Assembly: GCF_000382445.1 (NCBI RefSeq)
Contig: NZ_KB905472.1
Coordinates: forward strand, 2,466,602-2,530,601
Reading direction: 5' to 3'
DNA: 64,000 nt
DNA from: Phocaeicola massiliensis B84634 = Timone 84634 = DSM 17679 = JCM 13223
Lineage (GTDB): Bacteria > Bacteroidota > Bacteroidia > Bacteroidales > Bacteroidaceae
Shown here piece after piece: positions 17,866-26,400 of the stretch. The notes under the pieces are model-generated. The model saw only the letters and a list, made by a program, of their open reading frames with translations. It was not told the origin of the DNA and did no database searches. The position numbers were made by a program, and so were the translations under genes. Every line of letters starts with the position of its first letter. Within the stretch, counting starts at the first letter, position 1.

Positions 17866-20800
17866 ATGCTAAAGAAAAATCAAGCTATGAAGCTTATTCT
17901 GCTAGCCGGAGCCTTAAGTTTTCCGGTAACCGGTATGGCAGAACAGATGCCTAATCAGCCTAGAACAAGTATTTCCCAACAAAACGGGAAAGTTACAGGT
18001 ACTGTAGAAGATGCCTTGGGAACTGTTATCGGAGCTACGGTTGTTGTTAAAGGAACAACAAACGGAACAACCACCGACATTGACGGACGATTCACCTTGG
18101 AAGGAGTAAAAAAAGGAAGTATCCTACAGATTTCATTTGTAGGATATACTACGAAAGAAGTAAAGTATACCGGACAATCCGTCCTTAAAATCATGCTACA
18201 AGAAGACACCAAGACCTTGGATGAAGTAGTAGTGGTAGGTTTTGGTACACAAAAGAAAGTCAACCTGACCGGTTCCGTAGGTACCGTAGACTCAGAAGCA
18301 CTCGCATCCCGCCCCGTACAAAATGCTGTACAAGCCCTGCAGGGTGTAGTACCGGGATTACAAATCACCACTACCAGCGGTGCATTGGATAATAAGATGA
18401 GCATGAGTATCCGCGGTACAGGAACTATCGGCGATGGTTCTGATGCAAGTCCGCTAGTGTTGATTGACGGCATGGAAGGAGACATCAACTCCATCAATCC
18501 ACAGGATATTGAAAATATCTCTATCCTGAAAGATGCCGCAGCCGCTTCTATCTATGGTTCGCGTGCACCCTTTGGTGTAATTTTGGTAACCACCAAAAGT
18601 GGAAAGAGCGGAAAAACGACCATAAACTATAATAATAACTTCCGCTGGGGACAGCCCGTAAGAATTCCCAAGCAAATGGATTCATATACATTTGCCACTT
18701 TCTACAACGATGCAAATATCAATTCGGGAGCAGGAGCTTATTTTAATGCAGAACACCTGCAACGCATCAAAGACTATCAAGATGGTAAAATTACCGACGG
18801 AGTTCTAGCTGATGCCAACAATAAATACTGGCTCGACGGATATGCCGGCGGTAATGCAAATACAGACTGGTATGATGTGATATATCGCGAATGGACATCC
18901 TCACAAGAACATAACCTGAGTTTCAGTGGTGGTAATGACAAAGTCAATTATTATATATCCGGTAACTTCATGGATCAAAAAGGATTGATGGAATTCAACC
19001 AAGATACCTACAAACGTTATACCGGTACCGGAAAAATCAATGCACAACTGACTGATTGGGCAAAAGTGAATTATACCAGCCGCTTTACACGCGAAGATTT
19101 TCATCGTCCTGCCTATCTGACCAATGCATTATTCCGCGACTTGGCACGCCAAGGCTGGCCCACACTGCCTGTATATGACCCCAACGGATACATGTTCCAC
19201 TCTCCTTCTCCGGCACTCCCCCTCCGTGATGGTGGAAAACACAACATTCAAACAGACAATATATATCAGCAAATATCTCTTATTCTTGAACCGATAAAGA
19301 ACTGGATTACCCATGTGGACTTTAACTACAGAATCAATACTGTGAACAACCACTGGGATACACAGACTTTGTATAATCACGATGTACAAGGAAATCCATA
19401 CCCCATCGGCTATTATCAAGACACAGAAGCTCATGAAGACCAAACCAAAGAGAACTATATGAACTTCAATGCTTATACGGAATATTCGCACAGCCTTGAA
19501 TCGGGAGATAACTTTAAAGGTATGATTGGTTTTCAAGCCGAAGAAATGAAACAACAAACATTCGGTGCGACCCGCAAAGGTATTATCGTACCCGAATTAC
19601 CTGAAATTGATATTACCACCGGACTGGATTATACCGGAAAAGTAGTAACTCCTTCCGTAAACGGTTCGCGCGCAGCTTGGTCTACCGCCGGTTTCTTCGG
19701 ACGTATCAATTATGACTACAAAGGCAAATATCTGGCAGAAGTCAATATCCGTTATGACGGTACCTCACGTTTCCGCCGCGAACAACGCTGGAACTGGTTT
19801 CCTTCATTCTCTCTCGGTTGGAACATTGCCCGCGAAAACTTCTGGGAATCATTGAGCGAATATGTAGGGACCTTGAAATTACGCGGTTCTTATGGAGAAT
19901 TAGGTAACCAGAATACCAAATCATGGTATCCCACTTACCAAACCTTAGGTGTTTCTGCCGGTGGCGGCGGTTGGATACAAAACGGTATCAAGCCCAATAC
20001 AGCTACAGTTCCCGGATTGATTAGTTCTACCATGGGCTGGGAACGCATACGCAATTGGAATATCGGTCTTGACTTCGGTGCCTTCAATAACCGTCTGACC
20101 GGTTCGTTCGATTATTATACCCGCGAAACACTAGACATGATAGGCCCTGCCCCCGAACTTCCGAGCATCCTTGGCTTAAGCGTACCCAAGACCAACAATA
20201 CCGACTTGAGAACTTATGGTTTCGATTTAGAAATAGCTTGGCAAGATCGTCTGAGAAACGGACTGGGTTATGGAATCAAATTCGTTCTATCAGATTCGCA
20301 AACAGAAATCACCCGTTACCCGAATCCTACCAATACATTGGACAAATATAGAAAAGGTAGAATGCTGGGAGACATTTACGGTTATGAAACTATCGGTATA
20401 GCTAAATCTGACGCAGAGATGGAAGAACATCTGGCTTCTCTTCCCAATGGAGGACAAAACGCCCTTGGTTCCAACTGGGAAGCCGGCGACATCATGTATA
20501 AAGACTTAAACGGTGACGGTAAAATAGACGGCGGAGGCAATAAGTATGATGACATGGGCGACAGAAAAATACTCGGCAACAACAAACCTCGCTATCAATT
20601 CGGTATTGACCTGAATGCAGATTGGAAAGGTTTCGACTTCCGTGCATTCTTCCAGGGAGTAATGAAACGCGACTACTGGCAAGGCAGTGCATACTTTTGG
20701 GGAGCCACCTCATTGTGGCATTCTACCGGCTTTGTAGAACATGCCGATTACTTCAGAGCCGAACCTTCAAATGATTTGCCGACCAATCTGGATGCCTACT

Positions 20801-21096
20801 ATCCGCGCCCCATCTTTGGTTCCGACAAAAACAAGCAGACACAATCCGGTTACTTGCAGGATGCCTCTTATATCCGTCTGAAAAACCTTCAATTCGGATA
20901 TACCCTGCCGGTATCTCTCACCAAGAAATTTGCCGTATCTAAATTACGCATATTCGTATCAGGTGAGAACTTGTGGACCGGAACCTCACTAACCAAGATA
21001 TTCGACCCTGAAACAATCGGCGGTGGAGACGAATACAATGGAAATGCATATCCGTTAAGCAGGACATTCTCTGTGGGATTGAACGTAACCTTATAA
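17866..21096 (+). CDS. SusC-family TonB-dependent outer-membrane transporter
   Basis: Outer-membrane oligosaccharide importer (1,076 residues). After the signal peptide comes a carboxypeptidase-regulatory-like domain (VTGTVEDALGTVIGATVVVKG, about 45-125 with DIDGRFTLEGV), a TonB box region (LDEVVVVGFGTQ), the plug (VQALQGVVPGLQI, IRGTGTIGDGS, IYGSRAPFGVILVTTKSG) and a 22-strand barrel ending in aromatic residues plus Leu. No N-terminal signalling (STN) domain is visible, so it is not an ECF-sigma-coupled type. It pairs with the SusD gene 21 bases downstream and is divergent from the glycosidase genes, forming the core of a polysaccharide utilisation locus. Confidence 0.95.
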   Translation: MLKKNQAMKLILLAGALSFPVTGMAEQMPNQPRTSISQQNGKVTGTVEDALGTVIGATVVVKGTTNGTTTDIDGRFTLEGVKKGSILQISFVGYTTKEVKYTGQSVLKIMLQEDTKTLDEVVVVGFGTQKKVNLTGSVGTVDSEALASRPVQNAVQALQGVVPGLQITTTSGALDNKMSMSIRGTGTIGDGSDASPLVLIDGMEGDINSINPQDIENISILKDAAAASIYGSRAPFGVILVTTKSGKSGKTTINYNNNFRWGQPVRIPKQMDSYTFATFYNDANINSGAGAYFNAEHLQRIKDYQDGKITDGVLADANNKYWLDGYAGGNANTDWYDVIYREWTSSQEHNLSFSGGNDKVNYYISGNFMDQKGLMEFNQDTYKRYTGTGKINAQLTDWAKVNYTSRFTREDFHRPAYLTNALFRDLARQGWPTLPVYDPNGYMFHSPSPALPLRDGGKHNIQTDNIYQQISLILEPIKNWITHVDFNYRINTVNNHWDTQTLYNHDVQGNPYPIGYYQDTEAHEDQTKENYMNFNAYTEYSHSLESGDNFKGMIGFQAEEMKQQTFGATRKGIIVPELPEIDITTGLDYTGKVVTPSVNGSRAAWSTAGFFGRINYDYKGKYLAEVNIRYDGTSRFRREQRWNWFPSFSLGWNIARENFWESLSEYVGTLKLRGSYGELGNQNTKSWYPTYQTLGVSAGGGGWIQNGIKPNTATVPGLISSTMGWERIRNWNIGLDFGAFNNRLTGSFDYYTRETLDMIGPAPELPSILGLSVPKTNNTDLRTYGFDLEIAWQDRLRNGLGYGIKFVLSDSQTEITRYPNPTNTLDKYRKGRMLGDIYGYETIGIAKSDAEMEEHLASLPNGGQNALGSNWEAGDIMYKDLNGDGKIDGGGNKYDDMGDRKILGNNKPRYQFGIDLNADWKGFDFRAFFQGVMKRDYWQGSAYFWGATSLWHSTGFVEHADYFRAEPSNDLPTNLDAYYPRPIFGSDKNKQTQSGYLQDASYIRLKNLQFGYTLPVSLTKKFAVSKLRIFVSGENLWTGTSLTKIFDPETIGGGDEYNGNAYPLSRTFSVGLNVTL

Positions 21097-21117
21097 TCAT
21101 TAAAAAAAACAATAATT

Positions 21118-23124
21118 ATGAAACATAGTAATATATTCAAATATGTAGCCGGAGTCGCCGTTTTGGGCTTCATGACTTCCTGCAACGATTTTTTGGACCA
21201 AGAACCGATGTCTTCCGTTTCACCGGAAAAATATCTGAAAGATGAATCCCAGCTGGAAGCCTATGCCAACAAACTCTATACAGACATACTTCCCGGACAT
21301 GCCTACGGATACGGACTTTATGGAGAAGACAACCACACAGACAATCAAGCGGGTTTCGGTTATAACAACCGATACATTCCCGGACAATGGAAAACTTCTC
21401 AATCTTCGGGAGGCTCATATAGCTTTGGAAATATTTATAGTTGTAACTACTTCTTTGAAAAAGTATTGCCAGAGTTTGAAGCCGGCACCATTTCCGGAGC
21501 AGAAGAGAAAATACGCCAATACATCGGAGAAATGTATTTCATGCGCGCATACGAATATTTCAAACGCCTCCGTTCATACGGTGATTTCCCTATTGTCAAG
21601 GCTACCCTACCCGACCAAATGGAACCGTTGGTAGAAGCCAGCAAACGCTCACCACGTAACGAAGTGGCACGCTTCATTCTATCGGATTTGGATTCCGCCA
21701 TCGAGATGATGTCTTCGGGAAAGGGAACAGAAAAAACCCGAATCAACCGTGAGTGTGCACTGCTGATGAAATCACGTGTAGCTCTATTTGAAGGTACTTG
21801 GCTGAAATACTTCAAAGATACTCCTTTCGTTCCCAACGGACCGGAATGGCCGGGAAAAAGTAAAGAATATAATGCTAATTATCAATATCCGACAGGAGAT
21901 ATCGATAAAGAAATCGACTTCTTCCTGACAGAAGCCATGAACGCAGCCAAGGAAGTGGCCGACGCAACCCAACTGGTTGAAAACACCGGAACAATACAAC
22001 AGGCCATCTCCGAACCGGCCAACCCCTACATGGATATGTTCGGAGATGAAGATATGTCGGACTACAGCGAAGTACTCTTGTGGCGTCCATACAGCAAAGC
22101 ATTGGGATTGACACACGGTGTCGCAACAGCCGCCCAACACGGGAACTATGGAATAGGTGTTACACGCGGCATGGTAAACGGATTCCTGATGGCAAACGGC
22201 TTGCCCGTCTATGCAGCAGGCAGCGGATATCAAGGAGATGAAACTATATCCGATGTCCGTAAAGGTCGCGACTCACGTTTACATATCTTTTTAAAAGAAC
22301 CGGGACAAATAAATGTTTTATTCGAATCGGCAGAAGGTGATATGGCAGTGCCTATCGAACCATTCCCGGTAATCCTTAACAATAATGCAGAAAAAGGATA
22401 TTCTACCGGATATGCACTCCGCAAAGGAAATAATTATGACCAAAAATATTTAGGTAACGGGCTATGCTATACCGGCGCACTGATATTCCGTGGCACAGAA
22501 GCGCTGCTCAACTATATAGAAGCATGTTATGAGAAGAATGGTTCTTTAGACAATATTGCCCAAAGCTATTGGACACAGATAAGAAAACGTTCTCATGTAG
22601 ATACAGACTATAATAAAACCATCGCTGCCACCGACATGGCTAAAGAAGCGCTTAATGACTGGGGAGCTTATTCGGCAGGCAAACTGATAGACCCGACCCT
22701 CTACAACATCCGTCGCGAACGCCGCTGCGAACTGATGGCAGAAGGTTTACGCTATATGGATCTGATGCGTTGGAGAGCTATGGATCAGATGATTTCCACT
22801 CCATATCACATTGAAGGTTTCAAATTATGGGGAAGCATGCAGCATTGGTACGATAATGAAGACGGTACTTCGCAACTGGTTTATGGTATGGATAATCCTA
22901 AAGCCAATGTTTCTGACCCGGCTATCAGTCCATACTTGCGTCCTTATGAAAAGAATAACAACAACCTGGCTAAAGACGGCTATCGCTGGGCTATGGCTCA
23001 CTATCTGGAACCATACAGAATTCAAGATATGGATATCACGTCAGGCGGCGGTTCCATTGAGAACTCACCCATCTATCAAAATCCATATTGGCCAACAGAA
23101 CCCAATATGCCTCCATTAAAATAA
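21118..23124 (+). CDS. SusD/RagB-family surface glycan-binding lipoprotein
   Basis: Surface lipoprotein (668 residues) that forms the lid on the SusC transporter and binds the glycan. Lipobox ends in MTSCNDFLDQEP; the acidic residues after Cys are typical of surface export. TPR-like helices carry MYFMRAYEYFKRLRSYGDFP, and the C-terminal RagB motif RRERRCELMAEGLRYMDLMRW is present. It is longer than a typical SusD (about 550), with insertions that probably shape the binding face. Follows susC by 21 bases; a repeat element begins about 30 bases after its stop. Confidence 0.95.
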   Translation: MKHSNIFKYVAGVAVLGFMTSCNDFLDQEPMSSVSPEKYLKDESQLEAYANKLYTDILPGHAYGYGLYGEDNHTDNQAGFGYNNRYIPGQWKTSQSSGGSYSFGNIYSCNYFFEKVLPEFEAGTISGAEEKIRQYIGEMYFMRAYEYFKRLRSYGDFPIVKATLPDQMEPLVEASKRSPRNEVARFILSDLDSAIEMMSSGKGTEKTRINRECALLMKSRVALFEGTWLKYFKDTPFVPNGPEWPGKSKEYNANYQYPTGDIDKEIDFFLTEAMNAAKEVADATQLVENTGTIQQAISEPANPYMDMFGDEDMSDYSEVLLWRPYSKALGLTHGVATAAQHGNYGIGVTRGMVNGFLMANGLPVYAAGSGYQGDETISDVRKGRDSRLHIFLKEPGQINVLFESAEGDMAVPIEPFPVILNNNAEKGYSTGYALRKGNNYDQKYLGNGLCYTGALIFRGTEALLNYIEACYEKNGSLDNIAQSYWTQIRKRSHVDTDYNKTIAATDMAKEALNDWGAYSAGKLIDPTLYNIRRERRCELMAEGLRYMDLMRWRAMDQMISTPYHIEGFKLWGSMQHWYDNEDGTSQLVYGMDNPKANVSDPAISPYLRPYEKNNNNLAKDGYRWAMAHYLEPYRIQDMDITSGGGSIENSPIYQNPYWPTEPNMPPLK

Positions 23125-23154
23125 TAATACGAGGAAATAATTTTCTATACTCAA

Positions 23155-23337
23155 AAAAGGGATTGTGTCTAAACGTTGATAATACTGTCATTTTGTTAGT
23201 AGGGCGAGGTTCGCTCGCCCGAAAACAGTTTGCTTTGTGTATTACTCCCAAGGTCGTGGTCATCGGTAGGGGCAGGCAAACCCTGCCCCTACAGTTGATG
23301 ATTTGATAGACCGGTTTAGTTTTGACACACCCTTTTT
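23155..23337. repeat. MITE-like interspersed repeat, family 1 copy A (fullest)
   Basis: About 183 bp between susD and the malY-like gene. Imperfect terminal inverted repeats: left AAAAAGGGATTGTGTCTAAAC and right, read inverted, AAAAAGGGTGTGTCAAAAC. Two internal hairpins: GGGCGAG/CTCGCCC with a 5-base loop, and TAGGGGCAGG/CCTGCCCCTA with a 5-base loop. It has no convincing ORF. Three more copies lie at 40470-40552, 43067-43223 and 56052-56207. The hairpins could also terminate transcription of both flanking genes. Confidence 0.85.
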
Positions 23338-23342
23338 AATTT

Positions 23343-24518
23343 CTAAAAAGACATTTCTTGATAAGCCTCAGCCAATTGCTTCATCGCTTGCTCAATCACA
23401 GAACGCGGACTTGCCACATTCAGACGCATATATCCTGTGCCTTCCTTTCCGAACATCGCTCCGTCATTCAATGCCAGATGCGCTTTATCTGCAAAGAAAT
23501 CGTTTAGTGCTTCCTGGTTTAATCCCAGTTCACGGCAATCAAGCCAAACCAAATAAGACGCTTGCGGACGAATGGCTTTAATCCTGGGTGCATGAGTTTT
23601 CAGGAAATTGTCAACATAATCAATGTTTCCCTGTATATAAGCCAAACATTGGTCAAGCCACTCCGTTCCGTGTGTATATGCCGCTTCCACGGAAAGGAAA
23701 GCAAATACATGCCCCATGTCCAATTCACCGGCATCCATAAATTTACGGAATCGCGCACGCAGGTCCTCATTAAAGATTATGGCATGAGAAGCAGCCAGCC
23801 CCGGCATATTAAACGCCTTACTGGGTGACATAAATGTCACCGAATTCATCTTTGCCTTTTCACTGATAGTAGCAAAAGGACGGTGTTTGTAAGGAGGAAG
23901 AGTTAAGTCTGCATGAATTTCGTCAGAGAACACCAACACTTTTTCTTCGTAACAGATTTCTGCCACTGTGCGCAGTTCGTCTTCTGTCCACACCACGCCA
24001 CCGGGATTATGAGGATTGCATAAAATAAACAGTTTACAACCTTTTACCTGTTCGCGAAAGGCATCCAAATCCATTCGATACATGCCATTCTCCCATTTCA
24101 GGGGGTTAGTAACCAATGTACGCTCATTGCGGGTCGTTACCCAAGCAAAAGGATGGTAGACGGGCGGCTGAATCATCACCTTATCTCCCGGTCGGGTGAA
24201 GCTGTTCATTGCCATACCGATACCGGGAACAATGCCGGGAACAAAGTTTATCATCTCTTTTGTGACATCCAAATCATAGCGTTGTTTCACCCAATTAATG
24301 ATTGCCCGATAGTAACTGTCAGGTTTCCCCGTATAACCCAACACTTCACATTCACAGCGTTTACGAATGGCATCCACAATAAAAGGAGCTGTACCAAAAT
24401 CCATATCTGCCACCCACAAAGGAATCAAATCCGCACGTCCCCACACTTCCTTCGCCTCTTCCAGCTTAACGGCGGCAGTACCGTTGCGGTCTATTACTTT
24501 ATCAAAATCGTATTTCAT
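23343..24518 (-). CDS. MalY/PatB-type PLP-dependent C-S lyase or aminotransferase
   Basis: Fold-type I PLP enzyme (391 residues), cytosolic. N-terminal WVADMDFGTAPFI and the TGKPDSYYRAIINW segment are typical of the MalY/PatB group; NPHNPGGVVW and DEIHADLT supply the cofactor-binding Asn and Asp, and the Schiff-base Lys is in SPSKAFNMPGL. Group members act as cystathionine beta-lyases (methionine synthesis), so it may cleave C-S bonds. It is transcribed alone from a -7 box at 24544-24551 and abuts repeat copy A. An aminotransferase activity cannot be excluded. Confidence 0.88.
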   Translation of the reverse strand: MKYDFDKVIDRNGTAAVKLEEAKEVWGRADLIPLWVADMDFGTAPFIVDAIRKRCECEVLGYTGKPDSYYRAIINWVKQRYDLDVTKEMINFVPGIVPGIGMAMNSFTRPGDKVMIQPPVYHPFAWVTTRNERTLVTNPLKWENGMYRMDLDAFREQVKGCKLFILCNPHNPGGVVWTEDELRTVAEICYEEKVLVFSDEIHADLTLPPYKHRPFATISEKAKMNSVTFMSPSKAFNMPGLAASHAIIFNEDLRARFRKFMDAGELDMGHVFAFLSVEAAYTHGTEWLDQCLAYIQGNIDYVDNFLKTHAPRIKAIRPQASYLVWLDCRELGLNQEALNDFFADKAHLALNDGAMFGKEGTGYMRLNVASPRSVIEQAMKQLAEAYQEMSF

Positions 24519-24543
24519 TATTTGTATCTTTTAAAATCGAATT

Positions 24544-24551
24544 CAAATATA
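24544..24551 (-). promoter_or_regulatory. -7 box (TATATTTG) for the MalY-like gene
   Basis: Exact TAnnTTTG, 26 bases before the ATG at 24518. Confidence 0.5.
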
Positions 24552-24577
24552 TAGAAAAAGTCCGCAACAATCCATAT

Positions 24578-24601
24578 AAGGACGGAAGATTTTCCGTCCT
24601 T
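24578..24601 (-). terminator. Hairpin after the DJ-1-family gene
   Basis: Perfect 10-bp stem (AAGGACGGAA with its complement) and a 4-base loop, 15 bases past the DJ-1 stop and just above the MalY promoter. There is no long T tract. Confidence 0.55.
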
Positions 24602-24615
24602 GTTCATCAACTTCA

Positions 24616-25143
24616 TTATTTAAGCACCTTCAATACTTCAGGCATCATTGTCCATACAAACTTTTCATCTTGTGCAGTAAAAAGATTGCCATCAACCACA
24701 GATTTATCGTCTGTTGCCTGCCCCTTGGTGATGGCCGGCTTTGCCAACGGATGCACTGCCAGTTTCTTACCTTCCGTTACTCCTGCAAAATCAAACAACA
24801 TACCTGCCGCACAATGACCTATCAATATTTTACCTTTTTCACCAAAAGCCTTCAGTACGGACATCAAATCAATGTTATAAGGTTTATCTGCATTCTGTGC
24901 AAACACAGGAACTGCATCTCCGCATGAAAATACCACAGCATCAAATTCATCTTCGTGTCCTACCAAATGCGCAATTATATCATCTGCCACCAATTCAACA
25001 CCCGAATTCGTTTTAATTTGCTTTGTTTCCGCCACTGCATATACCTTATAAGATATACCATTCTCAAAAAAGGCTTCCAAATACTGGAACAAACCGAATC
25101 CATTCACCGGATTCACTGCCAAAACTGCTACTTTCTTTGCCAT
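24616..25143 (-). CDS. DJ-1/PfpI-family protein
   Basis: Small cytosolic protein (175 residues) of the DJ-1/PfpI/glutamine amidotransferase-like fold. The nucleophile elbow is IGHCAAGML (Cys near residue 114). Early VAVLAVNPVNGFGLFQYLEAF resembles ElbB-type members rather than classic DJ-1. Relatives act on glyoxal-type aldehydes, as chaperones or in redox stress; which applies is not visible. It is divergent from an HxlR regulator, which suggests aldehyde or electrophile-responsive control. Confidence 0.85.
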   Translation of the reverse strand: MAKKVAVLAVNPVNGFGLFQYLEAFFENGISYKVYAVAETKQIKTNSGVELVADDIIAHLVGHEDEFDAVVFSCGDAVPVFAQNADKPYNIDLMSVLKAFGEKGKILIGHCAAGMLFDFAGVTEGKKLAVHPLAKPAITKGQATDDKSVVDGNLFTAQDEKFVWTMMPEVLKVLK

Positions 25144-25211
25144 AATCTTAATGCATTAAATAAAACAATTAATATATCTGTTAAAACAATAGTTATCTTT
25201 AGTAAGTTTAT

Positions 25212-25219
25212 TACTTTTG
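25212..25219 (+). promoter_or_regulatory. Possible -7 box (TACTTTTG) for the HxlR gene
   Basis: Exact TAnnTTTG about 110 bases before the HxlR ATG. It lies within the region first transcribed by the opposing DJ-1 promoter. No -33 element seen. Confidence 0.35.
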
Positions 25220-25224
25220 TGCCA

Positions 25225-25232
25225 CAAATGTA
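25225..25232 (-). promoter_or_regulatory. -7 box (TACATTTG) for the DJ-1-family gene
   Basis: Exact TAnnTTTG with a TTG 20 bases upstream (25253-25255). Overlaps the putative divergent HxlR promoter. Confidence 0.55.
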
Positions 25233-25276
25233 ACGTGCCTCTTTCATAAAAACAAGAACGCACTTCAGCATAAGCT

Positions 25277-25294
25277 GGTTACACAGAAGTAACC
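25277..25294. promoter_or_regulatory. Inverted repeat upstream of the HxlR gene
   Basis: GGTTAC-6 bases-GTAACC, 36 bases before the HxlR ATG. A plausible binding site for the dimeric HxlR regulator itself, or an RNA hairpin. Confidence 0.4.
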
Positions 25295-25330
25295 GTTATT
25301 GAACAACAAGAACATACAAAAGATTAAAAA

Positions 25331-25699
25331 ATGCAAAACTTCCATCCTAACGGTAATTGTCCCATACGAGACGTGCTCAGCCGTCTTGGAGACAAATGGT
25401 CCATGCTGGTTCTTATCACACTACATACCAATGGAACCATGCGGTTCAGTGATATTCACAAAACGATAGCCGATGTATCACAACGAATGCTCACCGTCAC
25501 TTTACGCACACTGGAATCTGACGGTCTGGTAAAACGAAAGGTATATGCCGAAGTTCCGCCACGAGTTGAATACTGCCTGACGGAAAGAGGACTGAGTCTG
25601 ATACCCCACCTTGAAGGACTGGTCAATTGGGCTTTGCAGCAAATGCCGGGGATTATGGAAAGCAGAGAAAAAAATGATTCAGTTCAGAAACCCATGTAA
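25331..25699 (+). CDS. HxlR-family winged-helix regulator
   Basis: 122-residue transcription factor. N-terminal NCPIRDVLSRLGDKWSMLVL is the family hallmark, with Cys near residue 9 in the position used for electrophile sensing in characterised relatives. The helix-turn-helix (FSDIHKTIADVSQRMLTVTLRTLESDGLVKR) and wing (YAEVPPRVEYCLTERG) follow. It probably controls the divergent DJ-1-family gene. The pairing of an HxlR repressor with a stress enzyme is common for aldehyde and quinone responses. Confidence 0.93.
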   Translation: MQNFHPNGNCPIRDVLSRLGDKWSMLVLITLHTNGTMRFSDIHKTIADVSQRMLTVTLRTLESDGLVKRKVYAEVPPRVEYCLTERGLSLIPHLEGLVNWALQQMPGIMESREKNDSVQKPM

Positions 25700-25742
25700 A
25701 GTGACCGGGAGAAAAGAATATACCTCCATAACCGGACATGGT

Positions 25743-26036
25743 TCATTTGCAGAATAGGGCAAGAACTGTCCCTATTAATAAAACAATACCTGCAAGCAAA
25801 GTGATGAAAACCAATTTACCTTTAAGAAAACTGTTGCGCTCCTTTTCTTCCCATTCCCGGGTTTCATGGGCAATATGCTCCAGTTGCTCATAAGACACAT
25901 TACACTCCGAACGTTTGCCCTTCACATCAAGCAGACGATTCCTTGTCTCATTCAGCCGTTCGCGACTCGCCCGGCGAAGCTCCCTGTTTTCCTTATCACG
26001 CCGCATCATGTCATTGATGCATCCCAGAGTTCCCAT
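25743..26036 (-). CDS. Small tail-anchored protein of unknown function
   Basis: Not recognised. 97 residues from the ATG at 26036. The frame could open at 26093, but a -7 box at 26093-26100 covers that codon. It has a Cys-containing N-terminus (GTLGCINDMMRRD), a charged, helical and probably coiled-coil middle rich in Arg and Glu, and a single C-terminal hydrophobic helix (VFITLLAGIVLLIGTVLAL), so it probably anchors in the inner membrane with the coil in the cytosol. It is convergent with the HxlR gene and transcribed alone. Confidence 0.65.
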   Translation of the reverse strand: MGTLGCINDMMRRDKENRELRRASRERLNETRNRLLDVKGKRSECNVSYEQLEHIAHETREWEEKERNSFLKGKLVFITLLAGIVLLIGTVLALFCK

Positions 26037-26092
26037 ACACCCTACTTTATTTAATGAATAATGATAGCCGACAATGCAGACCTGTCTATTCA

Positions 26093-26100
26093 CAAATATA
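26093..26100 (-). promoter_or_regulatory. -7 box (TATATTTG) for the small membrane protein
   Basis: Exact TAnnTTTG with TTG 19 bases upstream (26120-26122). It sets the start codon at 26036. Confidence 0.6.
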
Positions 26101-26170
26101 CTTTATTTATTCCAGAATACAAGTTATTGAGACAAAGAAAAAATATTTTTGAAAAAAAACTTCTTATTTA

Positions 26171-26200
26171 TTTGTTTTTGCTAGAAAAGTATTACTTTTG
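26171..26200 (+). promoter_or_regulatory. Promoter of the Phe/Tyr leader and operon
   Basis: -33 TTTG at 26171-26174, 18-base spacer, -7 TACTTTTG at 26193-26200. The transcript should start near 26205, giving a leader of roughly 25 bases before the leader ATG at 26229. Confidence 0.7.
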
Positions 26201-26228
26201 CAGCGTATTCAATAACAATGAGAACAAA

Positions 26229-26318
26229 ATGAAAGCATTATACAATACATACTTCTTTTTCTTTTATTACTTTTACTTTAGCAACAAAGTGAAGCGGGAG
26301 TTTGTATGTGTACGTTAA
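26229..26318 (+). CDS. Aromatic-rich leader peptide of the Phe/Tyr operon (PheL-like)
   Basis: A 29-residue peptide with 7 Phe and 5 Tyr, including ten consecutive aromatic residues (YFFFFYYFYF, residues 8-17). It begins right after a good promoter and ends 32 bases before a factor-independent terminator that precedes pheA. Its function is to stall ribosomes when charged tRNA-Phe or tRNA-Tyr is scarce. The 9 bases GAAGCGGGA at 26291-26299, inside the peptide's own codons 21-24, are identical to the 3' arm of the terminator and so can pair with the terminator's 5' arm as an antiterminator. Composition, position and RNA logic together make a chance ORF very unlikely. Confidence 0.88.
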   Translation: MKALYNTYFFFFYYFYFSNKVKREFVCVR

Positions 26319-26383
26319 ACAATGATTAAAACAATGCGATAATAACAACGAAATCCCGCTTCCGGCAGAAGCGGGATTTTTTT
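26291..26383 (+). promoter_or_regulatory. Transcription attenuator of the Phe/Tyr operon
   Basis: Antiterminator half at 26291-26299 (GAAGCGGGA). Terminator at 26351-26379: perfect 12-bp stem (AAATCCCGCTTC with its complement), 5-base loop CGGCA, and a T run to 26383. Pairing of 26291-26299 with 26354-26362 and terminator formation are mutually exclusive. A ribosome stalled at the aromatic run leaves the antiterminator half free. Confidence 0.85.
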
Positions 26384-26400
26384 ATAATATATATATACGA

